This document shows, in pieces, positions 1 through 7,361 of a stretch of 19,290 nucleotides of DNA. Each line of letters starts with the position of its first letter. The first letter of the stretch is position 1. Source of the stretch: RGIG5612 sp963599255 (GTDB taxonomy: Bacteria; Bacillota; Clostridia; Lachnospirales; Lachnospiraceae); NCBI GenBank assembly GCA_963599255.1, contig CAVBWS010000039.1, positions 1-19,290 on the forward strand, written 5' to 3'. Under the pieces are notes generated by a model. The model made no database searches, was not told the origin of the DNA, and saw only the letters and a program-made list of their open reading frames with translations. The position numbers and the translations under genes were made by a program.

Positions 1-1329
1 ATTTTCTGCCAATGTTCCCGAAAAAAGCTATGAATCCTGCAGCACCATTCCGAAGTTTCTGCGAAGTCCGCTGCGAGTCATCTCCGCTGTATTCAGCCCG
101 TCAACAGTTATCTTGCCGCTGTTTACTTCATAGAATCGCATCAGCAGATTGACCAGGGTTGTTTTGCCGGAGCCTGTGCTTCCTACAACAGCAATCTTCT
201 GACCCGGCTGAGCACTAAAGCTTATATTTTTCATCAAAATTCTGTCAGGATCGTATCCGAAGCATACATTTTCAAATGCAATCTGTCCTTTTGCCCGTTC
301 TAACTCAACCGGCATAACCGGATCGCCGACTTCTTCCGGCTCATCCAGCAGTTCAAAGGTTCTCCTAGCCGCTGCAATAGCTGCCTGCATGGAATTTATC
401 ATGTAAGATGCTTCTGTCAACGGCTCCGCTGCAAGATTAATATACTGAAAAATCGCCTGCATAACACCGACAGTCATATTGCCGCTCAGAAGAGCCCTGC
501 CAGCGACCAAGGCAATAGCCGCATATGAGATTCTTGTCAGGAGACGTATCAATGGATTTACACAGTTGGAGAGGAAATCCACACGTTGATTGGCGATTCT
601 CGCTTTTTCTGCCGCCTGCTCAACTTTCTTCTGGCTGTCCTTTTCATGATTATATGCTCTGATAACATTTCGTCCGTTATAATATTCCTCAGCCAATCCT
701 GTAAGTTCTGCAATACTTTCCATTCGTTCTCCGGCAAATCTAAGGCTCTTATTTGATACAATTTTTGTTATAACCATACTAAGCAGCATGAACGCAAGGA
801 ACAGCAATGTGACAGAAACACTGTAATACAACATCATGCAGATGGAGCCGATTACCGTACCAATGGATACAATGAGCTTTAGTAAGCCAGTCTGCATAAC
901 TTCTGACATTTTATCCAGATCACTGGTGACGCGGCTAAGCAGTTCACCGGCTTTGTTCTGATCAAAAAAGCTCAGCGGCAGGCGATTTAGCTTGACCGCC
1001 ACCTGTTTACGAAGATCCATAACCAGTGTATCAGCCACATTTGCCATCAGATATGACTGCAGAAAATAGAACAGCCACATGAAAAAGTATTGGACTGCCA
1101 GCCACATAAGCTCTTGTCCCATGTTATTCCATGTAATTTGAAACGTTATATTACTGTCCCATCCTGATTTTATACTTTGCCAGAGATGATCAATAACAAT
1201 GGCACTGTACATAGGCGTCCATATTGTTAATCCTACATAAAAGATAATTGAAATACATATAATGGTTAATCTTATGCGCTGTCCCCGGAATTGTCGGAAC
1301 AGGCGAAGAGTTGTACTCTGCTTATTCAT
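1..1329 (-). pseudogene. ABC exporter half-transporter (permease plus ATPase), interrupted by an in-frame stop
   Basis: This is the second subunit of a multidrug or peptide-type ABC exporter pair. The open part is 433 aa: a six-helix membrane domain (about residues 20-310), then an ATPase domain with Walker A GSTGSGKT (383-390) and a Q-loop ending MVLQDS. The next codon, at 28-30, is TAG. Past it the same frame reads LFSGTLAEN to the window edge, which is the normal family continuation after a Trp (the partner gene has AWLFSGT). TGG has therefore apparently become TAG. The stop removes the signature motif, Walker B and H-loop; relatives are about 580-620 aa. ATG at 1329 overlaps the TAA of the upstream gene by one base, so translation is probably coupled. 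Identity as an ABC exporter is certain; whether the stop is real, polymorphic or suppressed is not known. Confidence 0.85.
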
Positions 1330-3062
1330 TACTGCTGTCCCTCCTTTGTCTGCGAATGGTAGATTTCCTGATAAACCTGGCAGTTTTGCATTAATTCGTC
1401 ATGTGTACCCTTCCCCACCATCTGTCCTTCATTCAGCACAATGATCTGATGTGCGTGGCGAATGGTACTGACACGCTGTGCAATGATTATGACAGCTGAA
1501 TTTTCTGTCTCCTTGGACAGTGCCCGGCGAAGTGCCGCATCGGTTTTGAAGTCCAATGCAGAGAAACTATCATCAAAAATAAACAGCTCCGGCTTTTTTA
1601 CAAGAGCCCTGGCGATGGACAATCGCTGCTTCTGACCACCCGAGAAATTCGTACCGCCCTGTGCCACATAAGAATTAAGTCCCTCCGGCAGAGATCGGAT
1701 AAAATCACCCGCCTGCGCCACATCTGCAGCATGCATTAATTCCTCGTCACTGGCTGATTTGTTGCTGTAACGCAGATTATCTGCAATCGTTCCGGAGAAC
1801 AGCCAGGCCTTTTGCTGCACATAGGAAATGTGATCTCGCAGATAGCTCTGGGGCATCTCTCTTACGTCCACACCATTGAGTTTCACTGCTCCGCCCAGTA
1901 CATCATGGAATCGAAGGATCAACGCAGCTACCGTAGATTTGCCGCTGCCTGTTCCGCCGATAATTGCCGTTGTTTCTCCGCGGCGGCATGTGAAATCCAA
2001 ATGCGAAAGCGTGTTTTCCTCAGCATCTGCAAATCGGAAGGAAACATTACTGAATGTTAATACATCGTCCTTGGCAGTATCCGCATTTGCCGGTACTTGA
2101 TCAGTCTTATCAACAATCTCCGGGTTATGTTCTAATACTTCCCTGATACGGTCGCAGCATTCAAATGCACGCGGCAGAATCAGGATCTCCATCTGGGCCA
2201 TCATCAAAAAGAACAATACCATAATGGCATACTCGATCAATGCTGTAATATCACCAATCTGAAGGTTTCCAACGCTTATCTGTGCACCGCTGAGAAAATA
2301 GATAACAACAATAAATATATTAATGAACAGAAATGACAGTCCATCCAGGCATGCAAAGCATCGGTTTGCCTTAATGGATGTCTGTGCATATATCTGGAAT
2401 GCATCATCCATTCTTTTTTTCTCACGTTTTTCACTGTTAAAGGCACGAACAACACGTACTCCTGTGATGTTTTCAAGTAAAACTACTGACATCTTGTCCA
2501 ACAGCTGCTGCAGCCTGCGAAAAAGTGGTGCCGCACTGTGCATAATGATATATGCAAGGATCAAAACAGCTGCAACAACACCCAGAAGCAGGAAACCTAT
2601 CTTCGTATTAAGGCGAAATGTCAAAATTGAGGCCACAATGCATACTGCAGGAACCGGCAGCAGCATCGAGAGAATACTATTTATCGCAAACTGTATAGTA
2701 TTTACATCTGATACGGTTCTTGTGGTAATGGAAGCCGTGCCAAACTGTCTGAAGTCATATATTGAGAGCTTAAGAGATTTTTCATAAAGTGCTGTCCGAA
2801 TATCCTTACCAATCCTTGAAGACAAAATTGAGCATGTGTAACCGCCTAAAATGCCGCATACGCCGGAAGCGACAGAATATGCCGCCATTTTGATACCGGT
2901 TTCAAGAAGTTTATCAAATGCTGCTCCCGCAGCACCCAGATTCAACATTTCCGCAGCCAGGGTAGGAATAAACAATCCTCCCATAACATCCATTATCAAA
3001 AGAATGATTGATACCATACATACGAGCCAATGCCGTCGTGTAAATTGAAGAATCAGTTTCAT
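1329..3062 (-). CDS. ABC exporter half-transporter, degenerate-site subunit
   Basis: This is a 577-aa ABC exporter subunit: membrane domain in residues 10-300, ATPase domain after about 335. Walker A GGTGSGKST is at 369-377, the Q-loop is YVQQ, the signature FSGGQ is at 473-477 and Walker B reads FIFDD. The catalytic Glu position is Asp498 and the H-loop His is Gln529 (AQRVSTI). In heterodimeric exporters of the TM287/288 kind, one subunit has these changes and forms a non-hydrolysing site; the partner supplies the active site. Here the partner is the truncated downstream gene. ATG at 3062 has GGAGG at 3073-3077. The gene is divergent from a MerR regulator and probably under its control. Substrate unknown; drug or toxic-compound export is an inference from the regulator type. 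Confidence 0.93.
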   Translation of the reverse strand: MKLILQFTRRHWLVCMVSIILLIMDVMGGLFIPTLAAEMLNLGAAGAAFDKLLETGIKMAAYSVASGVCGILGGYTCSILSSRIGKDIRTALYEKSLKLSIYDFRQFGTASITTRTVSDVNTIQFAINSILSMLLPVPAVCIVASILTFRLNTKIGFLLLGVVAAVLILAYIIMHSAAPLFRRLQQLLDKMSVVLLENITGVRVVRAFNSEKREKKRMDDAFQIYAQTSIKANRCFACLDGLSFLFINIFIVVIYFLSGAQISVGNLQIGDITALIEYAIMVLFFLMMAQMEILILPRAFECCDRIREVLEHNPEIVDKTDQVPANADTAKDDVLTFSNVSFRFADAEENTLSHLDFTCRRGETTAIIGGTGSGKSTVAALILRFHDVLGGAVKLNGVDVREMPQSYLRDHISYVQQKAWLFSGTIADNLRYSNKSASDEELMHAADVAQAGDFIRSLPEGLNSYVAQGGTNFSGGQKQRLSIARALVKKPELFIFDDSFSALDFKTDAALRRALSKETENSAVIIIAQRVSTIRHAHQIIVLNEGQMVGKGTHDELMQNCQVYQEIYHSQTKEGQQ

Positions 3063-3086
3063 AAAAAAATAACCTCCGTTTTCTTC

Positions 3087-3116
3087 TTGACAAAAATGCC
3101 AACATTGGCCTACTGT
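3087..3116 (+). promoter_or_regulatory. Candidate promoter of the MerR regulator gene
   Basis: TTGACA (3087-3092) and TACTGT (3111-3116) are separated by 18 bp on the plus strand. The -10 lies inside the dyad operator used by the opposing promoter, so the regulator probably controls its own expression. A second small palindrome, GCCAA-CA-TTGGC (3098-3109), sits in the spacer. Confidence 0.55.
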
Positions 3117-3142
3117 AAACTATATAGTAAGTATACAGTCAA
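3112..3142 (-). promoter_or_regulatory. MerR-type promoter and operator for the ABC exporter operon
   Basis: On the minus strand a -35 TTGACT (3142-3137) and a -10 TACAGT (3117-3112) are separated by 19 bp, the overlong spacer typical of promoters activated by MerR-family proteins. The segment 3112-3139 is a dyad with arms ACTGTAnACT and AGTnTACAGT. The spacing and symmetry are read directly; regulation by the adjacent MerR protein is inferred. Confidence 0.8.
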
Positions 3143-3154
3143 GAGGTGGAGGTT

Positions 3155-3976
3155 ATGTTTTCAAATAATTTTTTTACAATTTCTGATTTTGCAACGCTGA
3201 TGGGAGTAAGCCGGCAAACGCTGATATACTATGACCGTATCGGTCTGTTTAAACCAATAAAAATTTTGGACAACAAATATCGTTTATATTCAAGAAGTCA
3301 GATAAATGTTATCAGCATGATCACCATGCTTAGTGAAATGGGAGTTCCCCTTAAGGAAATAAAGACAATCGTTGACCGAATATCTCCGGATACTGCTATT
3401 GAGGTACTGAAAAAACAGCAGCATGAAGCTCAGGAAAAGCTGCGCAAGCTGAAAATTCTGGAAGAAATGATCAGTCTGCGCATTGATCAGATCACTCTGG
3501 GAAAGGAAATGTCAGAAATGTCAGCACCGCCATGTTCATTTACGGATCTGAAAGATGACATTCCTCTGTATCTGGGCAAATCGGTAAACTGTTCTTGGGA
3601 AAACATTTCTGATGATGACATCGTTGATTTTTATTCAAACTGTGAAAAACTTAATCTTCCGCTGATATTTTCAGGCAGGCAGATGAAAAGATACGAAGAT
3701 ATTATTGCCGGCAGAACTGAAATCATATCCAACATGTACTTACCGCTTAGGGATTCGACAAATGCTAATTTTGTGATGCCTAAAGGCAAATATGCCGTAG
3801 GATATGCATGCGGCGACTGCGAAAAGCCCAATATTATCTATAAAAAGATGCTGACATTTATAGAAGAAAATGGCATGAAAATCGCAGGAAATGCTTATGA
3901 AGAATATTTGCTTGATGAATTGGCAGAAAACGATTCCGGTAAATTCGTAATGAAGATCATGCTCCAGGTCAAATAA
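3155..3976 (+). CDS. MerR-family transcriptional regulator with GyrI-like effector domain
   Basis: A 273-aa BmrR/TipA-style regulator. The N-terminus is a winged helix-turn-helix (residues 8-75; SRQTLIYYDRIGLF is the recognition segment), followed by a helical dimerisation stretch (about 78-112) and a C-terminal GyrI-like ligand-binding domain (about 118-273). Proteins of this kind bind a spacer dyad and twist the promoter when they bind an effector. ATG at 3155 is preferred over an in-frame GTG at 3146, because AGAGGTGG (3142-3149) is then a proper ribosome binding site and the protein starts right before the HTH. It is divergent from the ABC exporter operon and convergent with lgt, with 78 bp between them. 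Confidence 0.9.
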   Translation: MFSNNFFTISDFATLMGVSRQTLIYYDRIGLFKPIKILDNKYRLYSRSQINVISMITMLSEMGVPLKEIKTIVDRISPDTAIEVLKKQQHEAQEKLRKLKILEEMISLRIDQITLGKEMSEMSAPPCSFTDLKDDIPLYLGKSVNCSWENISDDDIVDFYSNCEKLNLPLIFSGRQMKRYEDIIAGRTEIISNMYLPLRDSTNANFVMPKGKYAVGYACGDCEKPNIIYKKMLTFIEENGMKIAGNAYEEYLLDELAENDSGKFVMKIMLQVK

Positions 3977-4054
3977 CGCACGAGAAATCCTATTTTACAG
4001 CAAAGGTCATTTTCATCAATTTAAAGGATTACTTCCTGTTTGAAACAACATTTA

Positions 4055-4927
4055 TTAATCCATCATGTGCTTAGTTTTATTAATCCTAACCCTCATAATT
4101 ATGAGCACGACCAACGAACCCACCACAAGCACTGCTGATAACAACTGTGATACTGCAATGCCGGTATTTCCTATCATGAGTGAATCGGTTCTGAGGCCTT
4201 CAACGAAGAATCTCTCAAGTCCATATCCTCCGAGATACCACAGCAGGACTTCACCGTTGTATTGCTGGTATTTTCTGAATATGACGATCAGTATAAATAA
4301 GATTAAGCACCAGCAGGATTCGTATAAGAATGTTGGATGAACCTGGATATACTCTGTACCATTGATGTTAACTATATGATCTCTGATATTGCCAGTAACA
4401 ACACCCGTCACATCGCTCAGCTTGATCTGCATTGCAAACAGTGAATCAGTATAATCGCCAAAGGCTTCTCTGTTGAAGAAATTACCCCATCTTCCGATGG
4501 CCTGACCTAATGCAATTGTAGGCACGACTGTGTCAAGTACCTGCAGGTAGGATAATTTCTTGATCCTGCAGGTGATATATCCTGCCAAAAATCCGCCGAT
4601 AATGCCGCCATATATGGCAAGTCCGCCATTTCTTATATGGAAGATCTCAAGAGGATTAGATATGTAATAGCCCATGTTGAAAATCACATAATATAGTCTG
4701 GCGCCGATTATGGCTGCGATCACACCTATGATTGACAGATCAAAATAATCCTCCTTGCGCTGCCCGGTGCTGCCGGCACGATGAACGCACAACATAACAG
4801 ATATAAATACAGCACATGCAATAATAATTCCGTAAAATGCGATGTCTAATCCTAATATATTAACTGATCTCGGAAAATCAGGTATTGATATCCCGAGGTG
4901 CGGGAAGATTATAGCAGCTGACTTCAT
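4055..4927 (-). CDS. lgt: Prolipoprotein diacylglyceryl transferase
   Basis: Lgt moves diacylglycerol from phosphatidylglycerol to the lipobox cysteine of prolipoproteins in the membrane, the first step of lipoprotein maturation. The 290-aa protein has about seven hydrophobic segments and the family signatures: HIRNGGLAIYGG, GRWGNFFNREAFG with the conserved Arg/Asn/Glu residues, PTFLYES and a C-terminal GLERFFVEGLRTD. ATG at 4927 has a GGAG just upstream. It lies downstream of ychF, separated by 129 bp holding two hairpins. ApbE in this window carries a lipobox and is a likely client. Confidence 0.96.
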   Translation of the reverse strand: MKSAAIIFPHLGISIPDFPRSVNILGLDIAFYGIIIACAVFISVMLCVHRAGSTGQRKEDYFDLSIIGVIAAIIGARLYYVIFNMGYYISNPLEIFHIRNGGLAIYGGIIGGFLAGYITCRIKKLSYLQVLDTVVPTIALGQAIGRWGNFFNREAFGDYTDSLFAMQIKLSDVTGVVTGNIRDHIVNINGTEYIQVHPTFLYESCWCLILFILIVIFRKYQQYNGEVLLWYLGGYGLERFFVEGLRTDSLMIGNTGIAVSQLLSAVLVVGSLVVLIIMRVRINKTKHMMD

Positions 4928-4953
4928 GTAAATTTCTCCTATACATTGTCATA

Positions 4954-4982
4954 CAGCACGACATATTTTATGTGTCGTGCTG
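4954..4982. other. Strong inverted repeat in the lgt leader
   Basis: CAGCACGACA (4954-4963) and TGTCGTGCTG (4973-4982) form a perfect 10-bp stem with a 9-nt loop, 27 bp upstream of the lgt start. Neither side has a T-run, so it is not a typical intrinsic terminator. It could be a 5' leader structure or a protein-binding site. Confidence 0.6.
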
Positions 4983-5019
4983 CAATTATCATACATATAA
5001 TAGCGTAATAGCTATTTTA

Positions 5020-5050
5020 GAGTCATTCGCAGCATTGCTGCTTATGACTC
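5020..5050 (-). terminator. Hairpin just downstream of ychF, probable terminator
   Basis: GAGTCAT (5020-5026) pairs with ATGACTC (5044-5050), and inside it GCAGC pairs with GCTGC around a 3-nt loop. In the ychF direction it is followed only by TAAAATA, a weak U-tract. It begins 6 bp after the ychF stop. Confidence 0.5.
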
Positions 5051-5056
5051 AGAAGA

Positions 5057-6151
5057 TTATACGTTAAAACGGAATAAGATAATATCGTCATCCTTAACGA
5101 CATAATCCTTGCCTTCGATCCTTACTAAACCTTTTTCACGGGCAGCATTATAGGAACCAAGATTAATAAGATCATCGTAATTAACGACTTCAGCCTTAAT
5201 GAATCCTCTCTCAAAATCGGAGTGGATCTTACCTGCTGCCTGAGGCGCCTTAGTGCCCTTCTTGATTGTCCATGCTCTTACTTCCTTAGGTCCTGCTGTA
5301 AGGAAAGAGGACAGTCCTAATATTGAAAAGCTTGCTCTTATCAGCTTGTCTAAGCAAGATTCCGTAAGACCCATATCAGCCAGGAACATCTCCTTCTCAT
5401 CATCCTCAAGTTCGGCCAATTCTTCTTCTGTCTTAGCGCAAACAACGAATACTTCTGAGCCTGTTGATGCAGCATACTCACGGACCGCTGCCACATGCGG
5501 ATTATCCTTGCCATCATTTATGAGATCATCTTCAGATACATTTGCCGCGAATATAGTCGGCTTGGCCGTAAGAAGATTAAATTCCTTCATCAGTGCTTCT
5601 TCATCTTCGCTCAGTTCCATGGTCTTGGCCATATTGCCTTCTTCCAGATGAGCCTTAATCTTTTCAAGCAATGCAACCTCCGCCGCAAGAGCCTTATCAT
5701 TTTTAGCGCCTCTTGAACTTTTGGCAATACGGCGTTCTATTATCTCAAGATCCGAGAAAATAAGTTCTAGATTAATGGTTTCAATATCTCTGATGGGATC
5801 TACCTTGCCATCAACATGAACCACATTATCATCATCAAAGCATCTTACCACATGAACGATGGCATCAACCTCACGAATGTTGGCCAGGAATTGATTGCCC
5901 AGTCCCTCACCGTGTGAAGCACCCTTAACAAGTCCTGCGATATCAACGAAATCTACCGTTGCCGGTGTTATCTTCTCTGAATTATAAAAATCAGAAAGTA
6001 CCTTCAGTCTCTTATCCGGAACGGCTGCCACACCGATATTCGAATCAATCGTACAGAAGGGATAATTGGCGCTCTCAGCTCCGGCTTTTGTTAATGCATT
6101 AAATAATGTACTCTTGCCGACATTCGGCAAACCCACGATACCTAATTTCAT
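5057..6151 (-). CDS. ychF: YchF/OLA1-family redox-regulated ATPase
   Basis: A 364-aa universally conserved Obg-related P-loop protein; family members bind ribosomes, usually prefer ATP over GTP and are linked to stress responses. Visible are G1 GLPNVGKST near the N-terminus, switch/G3 DIAGLVKGASHGEGLGN, a G4-type NVSEDD and a C-terminal TGS domain ending DDDIILFRFNV. Length fits the family (about 363 aa). ATG at 6151 is chosen over an upstream ATG at 6211: AAGGAG (6161-6166) is well placed and the protein then starts with the canonical MKLGIVGLPNVGK. It appears to have its own promoter at 6218-6246. Confidence 0.96.
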   Translation of the reverse strand: MKLGIVGLPNVGKSTLFNALTKAGAESANYPFCTIDSNIGVAAVPDKRLKVLSDFYNSEKITPATVDFVDIAGLVKGASHGEGLGNQFLANIREVDAIVHVVRCFDDDNVVHVDGKVDPIRDIETINLELIFSDLEIIERRIAKSSRGAKNDKALAAEVALLEKIKAHLEEGNMAKTMELSEDEEALMKEFNLLTAKPTIFAANVSEDDLINDGKDNPHVAAVREYAASTGSEVFVVCAKTEEELAELEDDEKEMFLADMGLTESCLDKLIRASFSILGLSSFLTAGPKEVRAWTIKKGTKAPQAAGKIHSDFERGFIKAEVVNYDDLINLGSYNAAREKGLVRIEGKDYVVKDDDIILFRFNV

Positions 6152-6201
6152 ATATGTAATCTCCTTAACAGACTTAATAGCAGAATTTGGGCAAAAGAAT
6201 A

Positions 6202-6231
6202 CCCCGTGCAATTGTTTATAATAGCACGGGG
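6202..6231. other. GC-rich inverted repeat flanking the ychF -10 element
   Basis: CCCCGTGC (6202-6209) and GCACGGGG (6224-6231) are perfect 8-bp arms around a 14-nt AT-rich centre. T-rich flanks on both sides (TCTTCTTTTC forward; TATTCTTTT reverse) allow a bidirectional terminator. The arms also flank the predicted ychF -10, allowing an operator instead. Confidence 0.5.
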
Positions 6232-6246
6232 GTCTTCTTTTCTCAA
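6218..6246 (-). promoter_or_regulatory. Predicted ychF promoter
   Basis: TTGAGA (6246-6241) and TATTAT (6223-6218) on the minus strand are separated by exactly 17 bp, giving a predicted start near 6211 and a roughly 60-nt leader. One arm of a GC-rich inverted repeat fills the spacer. Confidence 0.55.
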
Positions 6247-6296
6247 CGATAAACTTTTTTCAGCAAATATATATAATAATCCGTTGAGGAATTATT

Positions 6297-6353
6297 ATGG
6301 ACAATATTTATAAATCGGATTTTTTCAGATATAACATGAATGCAATTCAGTAA
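6297..6353 (+). CDS. Possible 18-aa small ORF
   Basis: ATG at 6297 opens an 18-codon frame, MDNIYKSDFFRYNMNAIQ, ending at TAA. It has a good TGAGGA ribosome binding site (6285-6290) and a TATAAT (6272-6277) upstream, but no convincing -35. It is the only plus-strand signal in the gap between asrB and ychF. Nothing is recognised in the peptide, and it could be chance in AT-rich DNA. Confidence 0.2.
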   Translation: MDNIYKSDFFRYNMNAIQ

Positions 6354-6402
6354 AATCTATCGATGACAATGTATGGCAGTTTTTTAATACAACACACGCA
6401 AT

Positions 6403-7203
6403 TTAATCAAACATCTGTGATGCAACGGTATAATTAAATACTGGACCTTCCAGACAGACATAGGTGCCGTTCATCTTGCAGTGGCCGCATTTGCCCACTG
6501 CACACTGCATCTTACGTTCCAAAGAAACCCATATTTTTGAAGCATCGGTTCCCTTGCTTAAGAAATACTCAGATGTTGATCTTATAACGGCAGGGGCACC
6601 GGTAATTACTATATTGTAATCTTTCATCTGTTCCACCGGAATCTTGTCCAGAAATGCAGTTACTCGACCACATTCAAAGCCTGGCAATTGTTCTTTTTCC
6701 CGGCTGAGAGGATAGATAGCCTCATTAAAATTGTTTTTAAAGATCTGTCTGTCCCCTTCAAACAAAGTTGAATTTCTGTCTTTAAATCCTGCAATAAGAT
6801 ATACATTCTTTCTGATCTCAGGATTATCAGCGAAATGTCTCAGAAGCATTCTGACAGGTGCAAGTCCCGTTCCGCTGGTTACAACAATAAGATCTTTATT
6901 TTCCAACTGCTTAACTGGCCACGGATTGCCATAAGGACCTCTCGTATATAACAGATTACCCTCCTGAAGGTTAAATATTCCTTCTGTCAGACTGCCTACC
7001 TTTCTTATGGTAAATTCAATATACCCTTCACCCTTGCCGCTGACAGAGATCGGCGCTTCGCCCACCTTAGGAATAGACAGCTGGAAGAACTGTCCCGGCT
7101 GTACATCTCCGTCATATAATATTCTAAAAGTAAATTCTGCCACCGTTTCCTGCACGATCTTATCAATCCTGCGCGGAACCGGCATCATTATGTTAGCTGA
7201 CAT
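6403..7203 (-). CDS. asrB: AsrB-like FAD/NAD(P)H oxidoreductase with 2Fe-2S site
   Basis: A 266-aa ferredoxin-NADP reductase-type protein resembling anaerobic sulfite reductase subunit B and hydrogenase gamma subunits. It has an FAD-binding barrel (residues 10-100; APISVSG), an NAD(P) domain with GTGLAP (111-116) and a C-terminal PyrK/DHODB-like 2Fe-2S motif with Cys234, Cys239, Cys242 and Cys250. It would oxidise NAD(P)H and pass single electrons on. ATG at 7203 has GAGGTG 6 bp upstream; a longer GTG frame from 7257 lacks support. It is last in the molybdenum operon, 158 bp after asrA. No siroheme subunit AsrC follows, so the electron acceptor here is probably the molybdenum enzyme rather than sulfite reductase (inference). 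Confidence 0.88.
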   Translation of the reverse strand: MSANIMMPVPRRIDKIVQETVAEFTFRILYDGDVQPGQFFQLSIPKVGEAPISVSGKGEGYIEFTIRKVGSLTEGIFNLQEGNLLYTRGPYGNPWPVKQLENKDLIVVTSGTGLAPVRMLLRHFADNPEIRKNVYLIAGFKDRNSTLFEGDRQIFKNNFNEAIYPLSREKEQLPGFECGRVTAFLDKIPVEQMKDYNIVITGAPAVIRSTSEYFLSKGTDASKIWVSLERKMQCAVGKCGHCKMNGTYVCLEGPVFNYTVASQMFD

Positions 7204-7361
7204 ATTTAGCACCTCAAAATAATACCCGTTGAATTTTTGCTGCGTTCTTGCAGGCACGGCTCATTCCTATCTGCCATCCGGGTAATTGTTTAAACAAACA
7301 GTCCGAGAAGGCATTTGCAGCGACTGCACGCCGAGGTTCATGGAACAAGCACGAATTTTCA
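7204..7361 (-). other. Structured spacer between asrA and asrB
   Basis: A 158-bp gap inside an operon otherwise packed with overlaps or an 11-bp space. On the minus-strand RNA it holds a perfect TGCAG-TCG-CTGCA hairpin (7316-7328). After that come GCC/GGC and CGG/CCG helices that enclose the 12-bp palindrome TTGTTTAAACAA (7286-7297), and then a CTGC-aagaac-GCAG hairpin. It is richer in G and C than other spacers here. I recognise no known riboswitch. Confidence 0.4.

Noticed and set aside
2323..2787. A 154-codon plus-strand frame antisense to the ABC exporter gene
   Set aside because: Shadow of the coding strand; no ribosome binding site or protein-like motif.
6278..6326. AATCCG and CGGATT followed by T-run as an intrinsic terminator
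   Set aside because: The loop would be 32 nt with only a 6-bp stem, so stable hairpin formation is unlikely.
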